DNA of 64,000 bases from Pseudomonas baetica (GCF_019733355.1 NZ_JAIHLQ010000001.1:292988-356987), one strand, 5' to 3'; counted from the first letter of the stretch, positions 37,730 to 46,959 are shown. Program-made: numbers and translations. The notes: generated by a model from the sequence alone, not told the origin.

Positions 37730-38665
37730 ATGCTGAACAGTAACTTGCTTCGAAAGCTCGACATGCAGGATCTCATGGTGTTTATCGCCGTGTATGAGCA
37801 GAACAGCGTCACCGATGTATCGGAAACGCTGTTTGTCAGCCAGTCCACCGTCAGTTATTGCCTGAAAAAACTGCGCACCAGTTTCGAAGACGAACTGTTC
37901 ATCAACACACGCACCGGCATGCGTCCGACCTACAAGGCCTGCACCATGTACGGCCATGTACAGAAGATTCTCGAGAGCATCAATCTGTGCCACGCCGGCG
38001 CCCCGGTGTTTGATCCTACCCAGCAAGCGGTCACTTTCAACATCTGTGCCCCGGAATACTTCGAACAACTGATCCTGCCGCGTTTATTGAAGCGCTTCGA
38101 CTTCAATGATTTGCCGGTGATGGTCAACATGCACAAGTTTGAAACCGATGTGCCAGCGGATGAGCTACGCGACGGCAGCCTCGATCTTGTGATCAGCTTC
38201 GGCCCAAACTTCCACCGCAACCACGCTGACCTGAAGTCTCGGATGCTGCTGGAAGATGATTTGGTCTGCGTCTTCGACAAGCGCGCCACGCCACTGGAAC
38301 CGCGCCTGAGCTTGCAAGCCTTCACCCAACGCCGGCATGTGTTCCCGACACCCTGGACCTCCACCACCAACATGGTCGACGGCTGGCTCGCGCGACAGGC
38401 CCAGAAACGCCAGATTGTGGCGCGTTCGAACAGCTACAGTGCCGCGTTGAAATTGATCACCGGCACCGACTTCGTCCTCACCCTGCCCCGACGCATTCAG
38501 CGTTTACTGACCAACGAAGCCGTGTTTAACCACTGTGAGGCGCCCAACGGCTTGCCGGGGTTCACGCTCGACATGCAGTGGAGCCAGAACGTCGATCAGG
38601 ACAGCGCCAACGTCTGGCTCCGCGAGCAGATAATCCAGGTATGCAGCGAGCTGGATGCGGCCTGA
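37730..38665 (+). CDS. LysR-type regulator, 311 aa
   Basis: Winged helix at about residues 12-70 (DLMVFIAVYEQNSVTDVSETLFVSQSTVSYCLKKLR), followed by an effector domain with NICAPEYFEQLILPRLLKRF. The sequence resembles the NodD/LeuO-like LysR branch, whose members often work without a classical small-molecule pocket. It may regulate the preceding MFS gene (197-bp gap) or act elsewhere. Confidence 0.87.
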   Translation: MLNSNLLRKLDMQDLMVFIAVYEQNSVTDVSETLFVSQSTVSYCLKKLRTSFEDELFINTRTGMRPTYKACTMYGHVQKILESINLCHAGAPVFDPTQQAVTFNICAPEYFEQLILPRLLKRFDFNDLPVMVNMHKFETDVPADELRDGSLDLVISFGPNFHRNHADLKSRMLLEDDLVCVFDKRATPLEPRLSLQAFTQRRHVFPTPWTSTTNMVDGWLARQAQKRQIVARSNSYSAALKLITGTDFVLTLPRRIQRLLTNEAVFNHCEAPNGLPGFTLDMQWSQNVDQDSANVWLREQIIQVCSELDAA

Positions 38666-38668
38666 CGC

Positions 38669-39034
38669 TTACATGCCAATGGCGGTTTTGCTGTAGCAAT
38701 CACGGTCGATATCAAGCAGTTCAACGCACAACTGCACCTCAATGTCGGCAGGCCATTCGCAAAGTTCTTGCAACACCGTCAGCAGGCTTTGCGACAGCTG
38801 TTTCTTGATCTCCGGCGAACGGCCGCTGAGCAGGGCCAGTTTCACATGCACGAAAGCACGCTGGCCCATGGTGGTGCCAACCTTGAAGGTTTCCACTTTC
38901 ACCGCACGGCTCTTGATATCGAACTCTGCCGCGAACTGACCGGAACCCACCAAGGTGTTGTTGAGCCGGATCAACGCGACATCAGCGTTCAGTTGCGGCA
39001 GGTTGGCGGTGTATTCCATGTGCAGGTGTGGCAT
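38669..39034 (-). CDS. 5-carboxymethyl-2-hydroxymuconate isomerase family protein, 121 aa
   Basis: Tautomerase-superfamily protein. Pro2 after the initiator Met is the catalytic base expected for CHMI, and MPHLHMEYTANL is the family N-terminus. The known role is in homoprotocatechuate (4-hydroxyphenylacetate) degradation, but no other hpa gene is present here, so it may act on another enol. It ends 4 bases from the LysR stop (convergent). Confidence 0.82.
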   Translation of the reverse strand: MPHLHMEYTANLPQLNADVALIRLNNTLVGSGQFAAEFDIKSRAVKVETFKVGTTMGQRAFVHVKLALLSGRSPEIKKQLSQSLLTVLQELCEWPADIEVQLCVELLDIDRDCYSKTAIGM

Positions 39035-39087
39035 CGGGATGCTCCAGTCGGGCGGCAGAAAGGCCGTACATATAACACAGCTGCGCC

Positions 39088-40296
39088 CTACTCCCTTGAG
39101 GCTTTTTCTGACACCACGGGTGACGATGTCTGACGTAGCGCCAAGGTTTCCCAGACAGCGACCACGATCACGATCGTCGTGGTCAGCGCGCCCAGTTGCA
39201 ACGCTGAAAACCAGTGATTCAACGCCAATGGGAAGGACAGCATCAGCAGAACCAGCCCGGCCAGATGCGACAAAGGGGGCAGCAGCCGGTCGGCCATGAC
39301 CCATTTGAACAGCGCATTGCCGAGCAAAAACAACCACGGTCCGGCAATGATGGCGAGGATGCCAGCGTCACTGGCGTGATCCGGGTGCACCAGCACCAGC
39401 TCATCGGCCACGGCACTGACGATCACCCCGGCAACGATCAGCACATGCAGATAGGTGTAAGCGATCCGCGCCTGGCGCCCAGGATCAGTGGAATGAGCGA
39501 TGCGATGGTGCGCGCGTTCGGCGCCGCTGTCGAAATACACCCACCACATGGCGATGCTGCCCAGCACCGAGACGAGAAAGGCGAGCAATCCGCCAGCACT
39601 CAGCGGTAATTCGGCAAACGTCGCACCGGTCACCAGCAACGACTCACCCAGGGCAATGATCACAAACAAGCCACAGCGCTCGGCCATGTGATTGCCTTCG
39701 ACGTTCCAGTCGCTCAGCGACGAACGCCCAAGGCCCGGTACCCAGAAATACAGCGACGGCGAAATCAGCTCGATCAACAAAGCCGCCGACCAGCACCACA
39801 GGCGTTGCTCTGCCTCGACAAACGCCCCGGCCATCCAGAAAACCCCGGACAGCATCAGCCAGACGAGGATGCGCTGAAAGTTGCGGGTCATGCTCAGCGA
39901 TTCGCCGCGCACCGCCCAAATGGCAAACAACGTGCGCCCGACCTGCATGAACACAAACGCTGCAGCGAACATCAAGCCGCGTTCGGTGAATGCCTTGGGA
40001 ATGGCCGATGAGAGCAACAAACCGGCAATCATCAAGCCAAACAACCCGATACGGATCGGTAGTTTTTCCGGGTCGAGCCAATTGGTGATCCAGGACGTGA
40101 AGATCCACACCCACCACACTGCGACCATCAGCAACGCTACCTGCACCGCGCCGAGAATCGACAAATGGGCGAGCAAGGAATGCGACAACTGAGTGACGGC
40201 GAACACGAACACCAGGTCGAAAAACAGCTCGACCATGCCAACCTTGCCACTGTCGAGACTGCCGCGCCCACGCAACAACGTACGGGTGATGCTCAT
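39088..40296 (-). CDS. Low temperature requirement protein A (LtrA) family, 402 aa
   Basis: About ten to twelve hydrophobic segments and the family signature VELFFDLVFVFAVTQLSHSLL near the start, with HMAERCGLFVIIALGESLLVTG in the middle. ATG 40296 has GGCGGAG upstream, and is preferred over ATG 40320, which has none. LtrA was first linked to cold growth of Listeria; its transport or enzymatic role is not known. Confidence 0.87.
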   Translation of the reverse strand: MSITRTLLRGRGSLDSGKVGMVELFFDLVFVFAVTQLSHSLLAHLSILGAVQVALLMVAVWWVWIFTSWITNWLDPEKLPIRIGLFGLMIAGLLLSSAIPKAFTERGLMFAAAFVFMQVGRTLFAIWAVRGESLSMTRNFQRILVWLMLSGVFWMAGAFVEAEQRLWCWSAALLIELISPSLYFWVPGLGRSSLSDWNVEGNHMAERCGLFVIIALGESLLVTGATFAELPLSAGGLLAFLVSVLGSIAMWWVYFDSGAERAHHRIAHSTDPGRQARIAYTYLHVLIVAGVIVSAVADELVLVHPDHASDAGILAIIAGPWLFLLGNALFKWVMADRLLPPLSHLAGLVLLMLSFPLALNHWFSALQLGALTTTIVIVVAVWETLALRQTSSPVVSEKASRE

Positions 40297-40390
40297 GGCA
40301 CAGGTCTCCGCCAGATTCATATTTCACAGCAAAGCAGGCAGACACCCTCCCGGCAAGTTGAACACCGTCCCACAGGGCTATGCCGTGTGT

Positions 40391-41311
40391 TTACAGCGGT
40401 GTCGGGGGCCGCTCGCTCATCAAGGCTTCAAGCCGCGAACGCAACCAGCGCTCCGCCGGGTCGCTGTCGACGTGGCTGAGCCAGACCATCGACAGGTCGA
40501 GTGTCGGCGTCTTGAACGGGAACGGTTCCTTGAACAGCAACCCGGAGGTGGCCATGGCGGCGGCGGCGTAATCCGGCAGGCTGGCAATGAGGTCCGTGCC
40601 AGCCAACAACGCCGGCAGCGCGCTGTATTGCGGCACCGACAGCACCACCTGACGGGTACGGCCAAGCTCTGCCAGCCACTCGTCGGCGAAACCACTGACG
40701 TTGGCGGTGTGGGACACCAGGACGTGGGGACGTGCGCAATATTCATCGAGGGTCAGCGGTGTATCGCAGGCGTCGGCACGCAAGATGCTCGGCTGAATGT
40801 GCCGCAACAGTTTGCGTTTGGCGTTGGCCGGCAGGCCACGGGTCTGACTGATACCGACCGTGATGTCGCCGGCGGCCAGCAGATCGGGAATTCGCCAGTA
40901 GTCGACGTGTTGCACCACAAACACCACGTTCGGTGCCTCCTGACGCAAAGCGCGCAACGCCGGCGGCAACAGGCCGAATTCGACGTCATCGGACAGACCG
41001 ATGCGGAACGTCATGGTACTGACCGCAGGATCGAAATCACGGGTCAGGCTCAATGCCACTGACAACGAATCCAGCGCCGGTTTGAGGTGACGGAAGATAT
41101 CTTCAGCGCGGGCCGTCGGCTCCATGCGGTGCCCGACACGAATGAACAACGGATCGTTGAGCATCGTGCGCAAACGGTTGAGCGCCGAACTGATGGTCGG
41201 CTGACCGAGAAACAGCTTCTCCGCCGCCCGGGTCACGTTGCGCTCGAGCATCAAGGTTTCGAAGACCACCATCAGGTTGATGTCGGCCTTGCGTAGTTCA
41301 TTGCGATTCAT
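40391..41311 (-). CDS. LysR-type regulator, 306 aa
   Basis: N-terminal winged helix (NLMVVFETLMLERNVTRAAEKLFLGQPTISSALNRLR) and effector domain, with MTFRIGLSDDVEFGLLPPALRAL typical of the branch that includes NodD/SyrM-like regulators. It precedes ltrA by 94 bases on the same strand and could be its regulator or co-transcribed with it. Effector unknown. Confidence 0.88.
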   Translation of the reverse strand: MNRNELRKADINLMVVFETLMLERNVTRAAEKLFLGQPTISSALNRLRTMLNDPLFIRVGHRMEPTARAEDIFRHLKPALDSLSVALSLTRDFDPAVSTMTFRIGLSDDVEFGLLPPALRALRQEAPNVVFVVQHVDYWRIPDLLAAGDITVGISQTRGLPANAKRKLLRHIQPSILRADACDTPLTLDEYCARPHVLVSHTANVSGFADEWLAELGRTRQVVLSVPQYSALPALLAGTDLIASLPDYAAAAMATSGLLFKEPFPFKTPTLDLSMVWLSHVDSDPAERWLRSRLEALMSERPPTPL

Positions 41312-41382
41312 TCACTGCCCCCGCTCCCCGGAATACGGGCAGTGTAGAAAGGCCAGGGGTATGCCGTCTACGAATGTCTGAA

Positions 41383-43494
41383 TCAGTTGAGAGTCATCGC
41401 CTTCAATCCCAAGGCCAGCAGTCGTTGGTCATGGCCCATACCTAACGCCTGAGGACTGATCGCGTCGGCAAACTGCAATCGTAACCGCAGTAAACCGTCT
41501 TCCCTGATACGTTGATGCATGGCCGGCGTCAGCTTCAACTCCAAAGTGTTGCCGTCGTTTTTCTCCAACGTTGTAGTCAATGCCTGAAGACCATTGATTG
41601 TGGCCAGGACACCCTGTCTGGTATGGGTCGCAGACACCAGCGCGGTAGCGTCCAGGCGCAGCGTTCGCGCGGTATCAGGGACACGCATGACGATTTCGGC
41701 GTCGACCCCGCTGGACCACACCCCCCACGATTCAGCATCCGCCCAGCCTCGGGCGAGAAACACACTGCCCGCCGCACCATAACTGAACTGAACAGTTTGC
41801 CCAGGCGAGAACTCGGGAACCAGTTGCGCAGGCGTCTGTTCAACGGACACCTGCAGGCAGCTACCACACTGCTTCCAACCAGGCGCCAGCACGTAGAACC
41901 CGTCGATGCGCGCGAACAAATCGTTACGCGTATTGACGGTCGACACCGCCTGCAGCAATGCCCGATCGCTGAGCAGATATAGCGAATCGGCTTCGTATTG
42001 CCCGGAGTCAAGCATTTCAGAGGTGTGTCGATCAGCGCGCTGCCATTGATCCTTACCCATGCGCCCAAGATACACGGCGTCGGTTGGCAACCCATGACTG
42101 GCTGCGAATGAGGCGACCTTGAGCCATTGCGCTGAGAGGTTTTGCGGCAGGATCCAGCGAATTTTTTTGTAGTGCGCTGCGGCGCTCTGCCAAAAGGGAT
42201 CCTTAAAAGGTGTAGCCCAATGCGCGGACGGCTCCACCATCAACATCTTGCGCACCAGAGACCATCCACTGCGCGTATCTGCAACCTGAACCACAAGTGC
42301 CAATGACAGCAGGCAGATGGCCGTTCGCGGAGGGTTAGCGCGAATCACCAGAAACACGATGACCAGGATAATGGCGTAGTAAACCGGCCAGAACATACGC
42401 CCCGAAGCCCGAAAAATGTTAGCAATCGCGATGATATTGTCCGGCAGTGGATAAACAAAATTCAGCCCACCCACCGCGATGTTGTTGGACAGTGCAAACA
42501 CCGTCAGCCCCACCAGAGCGAGCAGCAGAAAGACATGCCGGCGCAATGCCACACCCAGTCCGGTTTGGCCTTGCAAAACACCCACCAGCCCACAAACAGC
42601 CAGCAACAACAACAATCCCAGACCGAGGAAACCGAACCCCTCCGAATCCCCCAGACCATTGGGTAGATCCTTTAGGACATAAGACCAGTTATTGGCATTG
42701 AACAACGTCAGCACGTTGGCACGGTACAGGCCAAAACCGTCAGAAACAGCATCGGCGCCATTGACCGAGAAGTAACCGGCCTGCCAGCAACAGAAACTGA
42801 CCAGCGAGAACAGCAATACCAATTCGGCCGCCGCGTTACGCAGCGTCAGCCTCGACTTGAAGCAGCGCGCGGCCAGATCGGCCAGCCAGATCAACGCCAC
42901 CATCGCCAGTAGATACGCATGTATCAACGCCGTACAACCCAACAGAACGCCCCAAGCCAAACGTCGGCGCTCATCGTAGGGACGCAGCGCCAGGTACAAG
43001 GCAGCGAGAATCACGAAATGCCCGGCTAGCGACAGATGCACCGGCATGCGCACAATCATCGGCGGAGCAAACAGAAACAGCGCTGCGCCCAATGCTCGCA
43101 GGGGGATATTCGCCGTGATCAGGCCCAGCAACTTCCACGCGAACCAGGCCTGCAAGACGAAACACGCCAGAAACCAGAAACCGAAATACTGAAAGGTGTC
43201 TGGCAACACGCCGTCAAACGGCTTGAAAAAAAACGCCAGCAACGGGTTAGAGTCAGAGAAGATCAAACCGTTGCCCAACTCCAGCCCATAAGTCGGGTTC
43301 AGGCCCAGTGGAAAGGTCCACGGCGCATGCCGAAAAAACACCCATCCCAAGTAGTGGGTAGCTGGATCGCCCTGCCCCAGCCATGCAATGTTTTGTGGGT
43401 TGAGTGCGCGAGGGCCGACCACAATGAAAAAGGCCAATAACCCGATCAGTACCGGCAGCAATATGACCGCCAAGCGTTTTGCCGAATCCTTCAT
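41383..43494 (-). CDS. Large membrane protein of the DUF6311 type (GT-C-like), 703 aa
   Basis: At least ten hydrophobic segments in the first 430 residues, then a soluble C-terminal domain of about 260 residues with beta-rich pattern. An Asp in the first extracytoplasmic loop (GQGDPATHYLGW) would be the position of the catalytic residue in GT-C glycosyltransferases. The start overlaps the gtrA-like stop by 4 bases, so it is the terminal gene of the operon. A role as the final transferase that moves the lipid-linked sugar onto LPS or another acceptor is inferred from context. Confidence 0.8.
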   Translation of the reverse strand: MKDSAKRLAVILLPVLIGLLAFFIVVGPRALNPQNIAWLGQGDPATHYLGWVFFRHAPWTFPLGLNPTYGLELGNGLIFSDSNPLLAFFFKPFDGVLPDTFQYFGFWFLACFVLQAWFAWKLLGLITANIPLRALGAALFLFAPPMIVRMPVHLSLAGHFVILAALYLALRPYDERRRLAWGVLLGCTALIHAYLLAMVALIWLADLAARCFKSRLTLRNAAAELVLLFSLVSFCCWQAGYFSVNGADAVSDGFGLYRANVLTLFNANNWSYVLKDLPNGLGDSEGFGFLGLGLLLLLAVCGLVGVLQGQTGLGVALRRHVFLLLALVGLTVFALSNNIAVGGLNFVYPLPDNIIAIANIFRASGRMFWPVYYAIILVIVFLVIRANPPRTAICLLSLALVVQVADTRSGWSLVRKMLMVEPSAHWATPFKDPFWQSAAAHYKKIRWILPQNLSAQWLKVASFAASHGLPTDAVYLGRMGKDQWQRADRHTSEMLDSGQYEADSLYLLSDRALLQAVSTVNTRNDLFARIDGFYVLAPGWKQCGSCLQVSVEQTPAQLVPEFSPGQTVQFSYGAAGSVFLARGWADAESWGVWSSGVDAEIVMRVPDTARTLRLDATALVSATHTRQGVLATINGLQALTTTLEKNDGNTLELKLTPAMHQRIREDGLLRLRLQFADAISPQALGMGHDQRLLALGLKAMTLN

Positions 43495-43877
43495 CGATAC
43501 GTCCAGAAATTGTGCAATACAAAGGTGAAAGCAGGAACCGTCAACGCTACCGCCCCGATGCCCAGCAAATAGTGCATTCCGGCCATTTGCGCCGCCCAGG
43601 CAACAAACATCGCCAGCACAAATCCACCCAACGAAACCAGCAGGAAACGCAGCAACGTTCTGCCATGCAATCGGGCCGAGAAACTCCAGGTGGTATTGAT
43701 CAGATAGGAAACGACCGTCGCAACGGCAAACGCCACGCCATTGGCAAGGGGTGGCTGAGGGGTGACGAAATTAATGAACATCACCGCGACCAGCGCATGC
43801 AGCGCGGTGACAAACACACCGGTCACGGCAAAGCGTATACCGCGCTGGATTAACGCGGACTTTTCGGCTGACGTCAC
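43491..43877 (-). CDS. GtrA family flippase, 128 aa
   Basis: Four hydrophobic segments and the GtrA signature RFAVTGVFVTALHALVAVMF near residue 14, with LNTTWSFSAR-like loop (here INTTWSFSARLHG). GtrA proteins flip undecaprenyl-phosphate-linked sugars across the inner membrane. It overlaps both neighbours by 4 bases (ATGA). Confidence 0.92.
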   Translation of the reverse strand: MTSAEKSALIQRGIRFAVTGVFVTALHALVAVMFINFVTPQPPLANGVAFAVATVVSYLINTTWSFSARLHGRTLLRFLLVSLGGFVLAMFVAWAAQMAGMHYLLGIGAVALTVPAFTFVLHNFWTYR

Positions 43878-44584
43878 GGTTTTTGCGCCAACACAAAAAC
43901 GCTCAACCCGGCCAGACGGTTCAGGCCCATCAACGGCAGTTCAAGGCGGCACAGGGTCTTGAGCACTGAGTTCACCAGCGGGTGATGACGTTTGAGTTGT
44001 GAGTGTGGTGTCGACGCCTGCGCGCCTTGCGGTAACAAACGCAAGGCTGCCGCAATCGGGAACACCGCGCCGAAATAGTAAGCGCCGCGCTGCACCGTCA
44101 GACCAGCATCGCGAGCCAGTGTTTCGAACTGCGCCAAGGTGTAGCGGCGCTTGTGTTCAAGAAAATCATCGTGACCGCTCCAGAGAAACTGGAACGCCGG
44201 TACAGTCATCAGGAAACGGCTGCCGGACGGAACTTTGTCGACATACGCCTTGAGCAGACCGAGGTCGTCATCGACATGTTCGAGGACGTCCATCAGCAGC
44301 ACCAGGTCGGCGTCGATGGTTTCAATGCCGCGCCGGTAATGCACGGGCTTACCGGCGGTGCTCGCGTCGGAATCGGCGGGGTAGCTGATGTCCACGCACC
44401 ATGCTTCGCGCGCATCGGTGCGGATCAGCAGGTGGTGGGAGAAAAACCCGGAACCGGCGCCCACATCGAGAATCCGTCTGATCGGCGCGTCACCGAGCAA
44501 CCGCCGGGTGGCGGCCGCTTTGGAGCAGTAATACCAGTGCTCGCCGATACTGTCACCGAGGATGTCGGTTTCCTTGAGATCCAT
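43874..44584 (-). CDS. Class I SAM-dependent methyltransferase, 236 aa
   Basis: SAM-binding motif I ILDVGAGSGFFSHHL at about residues 38-52, a motif-II acid (WCVDISYP) and motif LVLLMDVLEHVDDD. It lies between gtrB and gtrA in a coupled operon, so it may methylate the transferred sugar or its acceptor. Such an insertion is not part of the classical phage gtrABC unit. ATG 44584 starts 4 bases after the upstream gene's stop. Confidence 0.87.
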   Translation of the reverse strand: MDLKETDILGDSIGEHWYYCSKAAATRRLLGDAPIRRILDVGAGSGFFSHHLLIRTDAREAWCVDISYPADSDASTAGKPVHYRRGIETIDADLVLLMDVLEHVDDDLGLLKAYVDKVPSGSRFLMTVPAFQFLWSGHDDFLEHKRRYTLAQFETLARDAGLTVQRGAYYFGAVFPIAAALRLLPQGAQASTPHSQLKRHHPLVNSVLKTLCRLELPLMGLNRLAGLSVFVLAQKP

Positions 44585-44587
44585 GTT

Positions 44588-45514
44588 TCAGTCCTTCGGG
44601 TCGTAGACGCGACGCACCAGAAAAACCGGCCGGCGTTTGGATTCGATATAAGTGCGGCCCAGGTACTCACCGAGAACGCCGATGCCGATCAATTGCAGGC
44701 CGCCGAGGAACGTTACAGCGACCATCAGCGAGGCATAACCGGGCATGTCGACGCCATGTATCAGCGTGCGCAAGACAATGAAAATTGCGAAGGCGAAGGA
44801 TACGAGAGACACGAAAGCCCCCAGATACGTCCAGATCCGCAGCGGTTCGGTACTGAAACTGGTGATGCCTTCCAAAGCAAAGTTCCACAACCGCCAGCCG
44901 TTGAACTTGCTATGCCCGGCCACGCGTTCGGGACGCTCGTAATCGACGTGAGTGGTGCGGAATCCGATCCAGGCGAACAGGCCTTTCATGAAACGTCGGG
45001 ATTCGGGCAAAGTCAGCAGGGCATCCACCACGCAACGATCCATCAGGCGGAAATCGCCAACCTTCTCGGGCAATGGCTGTTCGGCGATTTTATTGTGCAG
45101 GCGATAGAACCAGTGGGCCGACGTCTGCTTGGCCCAGGTGTCACTGTTGCGACTGATGCGGTGACCGAGCACCACTTCGAAGCCCTCTCGCCAACGCTCA
45201 ATCATGCGCAAAATGACTTCAGGCGGATCCTGCAGATCGGCATCGATCGGCACCACGATCTGCCCGGTAGCCATCTGTAAACCGGCGGACAACGCCGCCT
45301 CTTTGCCGAAGTTACGGCTCAGATCGACGATGCGCAGACGCGAATCGCTCTGCTGGCGTTCAAGCAAGCGCTCAAGCGTGGTGTCAGTGCTGCCGTCATT
45401 GACGAACACCAGCTCAAGGTCAATCAACGCTTGCGTCTGGAAGACCTCGTTTATACGCAGGAGAAACGTGCCGAGACTGTCCTCCTCGTTAAAAACGGGG
45501 ACAACCAGCGACAA
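44588..45514 (-). CDS. GtrB-like polyisoprenyl-phosphate glycosyltransferase, 308 aa
   Basis: GT2 domain with VVPVFNEED, FVNDGSTDTT and the DADLQDPPE (DxD-type) motif, then two C-terminal membrane helices (about residues 225-290), as in GtrB/ArnC. It makes undecaprenyl-phosphate-linked sugar. The only possible starts in frame are TTG 45514 and codons inside the domain. An in-frame TAG lies ten codons upstream or less; the residues before the TTG would read VRL, with GTT where related proteins might start with GTG. The start is therefore non-standard or mutated. Confidence 0.85.
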   Translation of the reverse strand: MSLVVPVFNEEDSLGTFLLRINEVFQTQALIDLELVFVNDGSTDTTLERLLERQQSDSRLRIVDLSRNFGKEAALSAGLQMATGQIVVPIDADLQDPPEVILRMIERWREGFEVVLGHRISRNSDTWAKQTSAHWFYRLHNKIAEQPLPEKVGDFRLMDRCVVDALLTLPESRRFMKGLFAWIGFRTTHVDYERPERVAGHSKFNGWRLWNFALEGITSFSTEPLRIWTYLGAFVSLVSFAFAIFIVLRTLIHGVDMPGYASLMVAVTFLGGLQLIGIGVLGEYLGRTYIESKRRPVFLVRRVYDPKD

Positions 45515-45830
45515 TCTAACCCGAGCGGCCTATTGCGTTCCATGCTCAGTCAAAGGAGTGCTCTTTTTATAGTGATTGTCGGTCGCCGAACGATTTTCGA
45601 CGCCATGAGCCGTCACGTATTAAGCAGTAGCGTCGAAATCGATGCAAGGACGAAACGGCGACATTCCAGCCAAACCAGAGGTCGATTACTGCGCTCTAGC
45701 CCGCCCCCTTCAGAAACATCCGCGAACGATTGGAAACAAATGTCCGATAGCCAAAAAAACCGTCTGCGCTAGGCTTGCGACCATGCGTCAAAAAGGCTGT
45801 CGCACAAATAAATCGCATGGAGCGAACTGA
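45515..45830. other. Intergenic region between the gtr-type operon and the DUF1508 gene
   Basis: No gene is seen. It should hold divergent promoters: on the minus strand TATAAA (45571-45566 region) could be a -10 for the gtr operon. On the plus strand TGCGAC and GTCGCA flank the last 50 bases before the DUF1508 gene. The region is less GC-rich than the genes. Confidence 0.5.
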
Positions 45831-46022
45831 ATGTATTTCGAGATTTACAGACAATCCAAAGGCACCCCGAGCACCGGCAAAGGGCAATGGCGCTGGAGGC
45901 TGCGCGCAGGCAATCACGAGACCATCGCCAGTGGTGAGTCTTATGTGAACAAGGCGGATTGTTTACATGTGATCGAGTTGATCAAAGGAGCAACAGGGGA
46001 GACGCCGGTGAAGGAGATTTAA
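45831..46022 (+). CDS. DUF1508 (YegP-like) protein, 63 aa
   Basis: A single DUF1508 repeat: FEIYRQS at the start, then WRWRLRAGNHETIASGESY, and a C-terminal helix with CLHVIELIKG. ATG 45831 has GGAGCG eight bases upstream. Function of YegP-like proteins is unknown. Confidence 0.8.
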   Translation: MYFEIYRQSKGTPSTGKGQWRWRLRAGNHETIASGESYVNKADCLHVIELIKGATGETPVKEI

Positions 46023-46173
46023 CCGCGAGAGTGAATGAGCGACTGCGTCCTACAACCTTTTCCTTTTTTGTTCGAACGACTGGCGGGCCGTTTTTACGTC
46101 CCTACGCTCAGTGACGTATGGGGCAATCAGGCCCTGTTTCTCCACATCATTTGAACCCAAAAGGAGCCGCACA

Positions 46174-46380
46174 ATGGCTAGAGACAAAGCGAAAGACGAC
46201 AAGTACTTCAACTGCACCCAAGAACATGAGGCCGACTACGTCGCCAGCCTCTACCCGGATGCCAAAGAAGAAGTCAAAACCTTCCTGGCTTCGGCATGCC
46301 AGGACAACACGCTGCATAACTCGACGCACAAGGAAGTTTATGAGCTGATCAAACAGGAGCTAGGGCACTCGCTGTCGTGA
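46174..46380 (+). CDS. Hypothetical small protein, 68 aa
   Basis: Charged and helical, with two Cys (positions 13 and 43 or nearby), no signal peptide or membrane segment. AAAGGAG lies 8 bases before ATG 46174, which supports translation; the upstream extension to 46111 is unlikely. A terminator follows. It resembles the DUF3144-like small proteins only in size; I do not assign a family. Confidence 0.65.
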   Translation: MARDKAKDDKYFNCTQEHEADYVASLYPDAKEEVKTFLASACQDNTLHNSTHKEVYELIKQELGHSLS

Positions 46381-46417
46381 GTGGCTGAGTGCGGGGAGCG
46401 GTAGCTCCTGCAAAAAT

Positions 46418-46453
46418 AAAAAGGCCCCGCAGGTTTGATCCTGCGGGGCCCTT
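46418..46453 (+). terminator. Rho-independent terminator
   Basis: AAAAAGGCCCCGCAG, an 8-base loop and CTGCGGGGCCCTT form a strong 12-bp stem 40 bases after the small gene. It lies upstream of the DUF3077 gene. Confidence 0.85.
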
Positions 46454-46605
46454 CCATGTTCGGTGAAGTAACTCGTCGGCAGAATGCGGCAGCTCCGGAA
46501 TCGAGGGAGCTGAACAATACAAACAAGCAACCGGTTAAACCCGCTGCGCCTGCACCGCGATACAAGCCTTCTCTGATCACACGTCTCTATGTACGGAGGC
46601 GCAAA

Positions 46606-46959
46606 ATGACCGAAACCCCAGAAGAAAAAACCATCGGATTCACCCCGTTCATCTACGACTCAGACAACGCACTGCTCCATGTCAGCGCCGGCGTCCGCGT
46701 CAGCGAAGCGCTGTCGCAAGCTTCCGATCTGCCAGGCCTCGCCAAATCCTTCGCAGAAGACGCAGCGTTCATGAGACACACCGACCGTTACGCCTGGGTT
46801 GCGTATTACCTGACTGCGATGGGTAAAGCGGTGATTGACGATGTGAAAACCCAAGAAGTCGGCACTCAAAGCCGGAAAATAGCGGTTGGCCGACCTTACT
46901 ATCCGCCCAGAAACGAAAAAGCCCCGCAGATTTTCATCTACGGGGCTTTCTCTATGTAA
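46606..46959 (+). CDS. DUF3077-like protein, 117 aa
   Basis: The middle (VSAGVRVSEALSQASDL and AWVAYYLTAMGKAVIDDV) matches the DUF3077 proteins common in Pseudomonas. ATG 46606 has GGAGG before it; an upstream frame to 46435 begins inside the terminator and is rejected. The last 14 codons (EKAPQIFIYGAFSM) are encoded by the terminator of tRNA-Ser on the opposite strand, so the natural stop may have been lost. Function unknown. Confidence 0.65.
   Translation: MTETPEEKTIGFTPFIYDSDNALLHVSAGVRVSEALSQASDLPGLAKSFAEDAAFMRHTDRYAWVAYYLTAMGKAVIDDVKTQEVGTQSRKIAVGRPYYPPRNEKAPQIFIYGAFSM
46917..46951. terminator. Terminator of tRNA-Ser, overlapping the DUF3077 end
   Basis: AAAAAGCCCCGCAG, an 8-base loop and CTACGGGGCTTTC make a strong stem. 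T runs exist on both strands, so it can stop tRNA-Ser transcription (minus) and that of the DUF3077 gene (plus). Confidence 0.85.
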
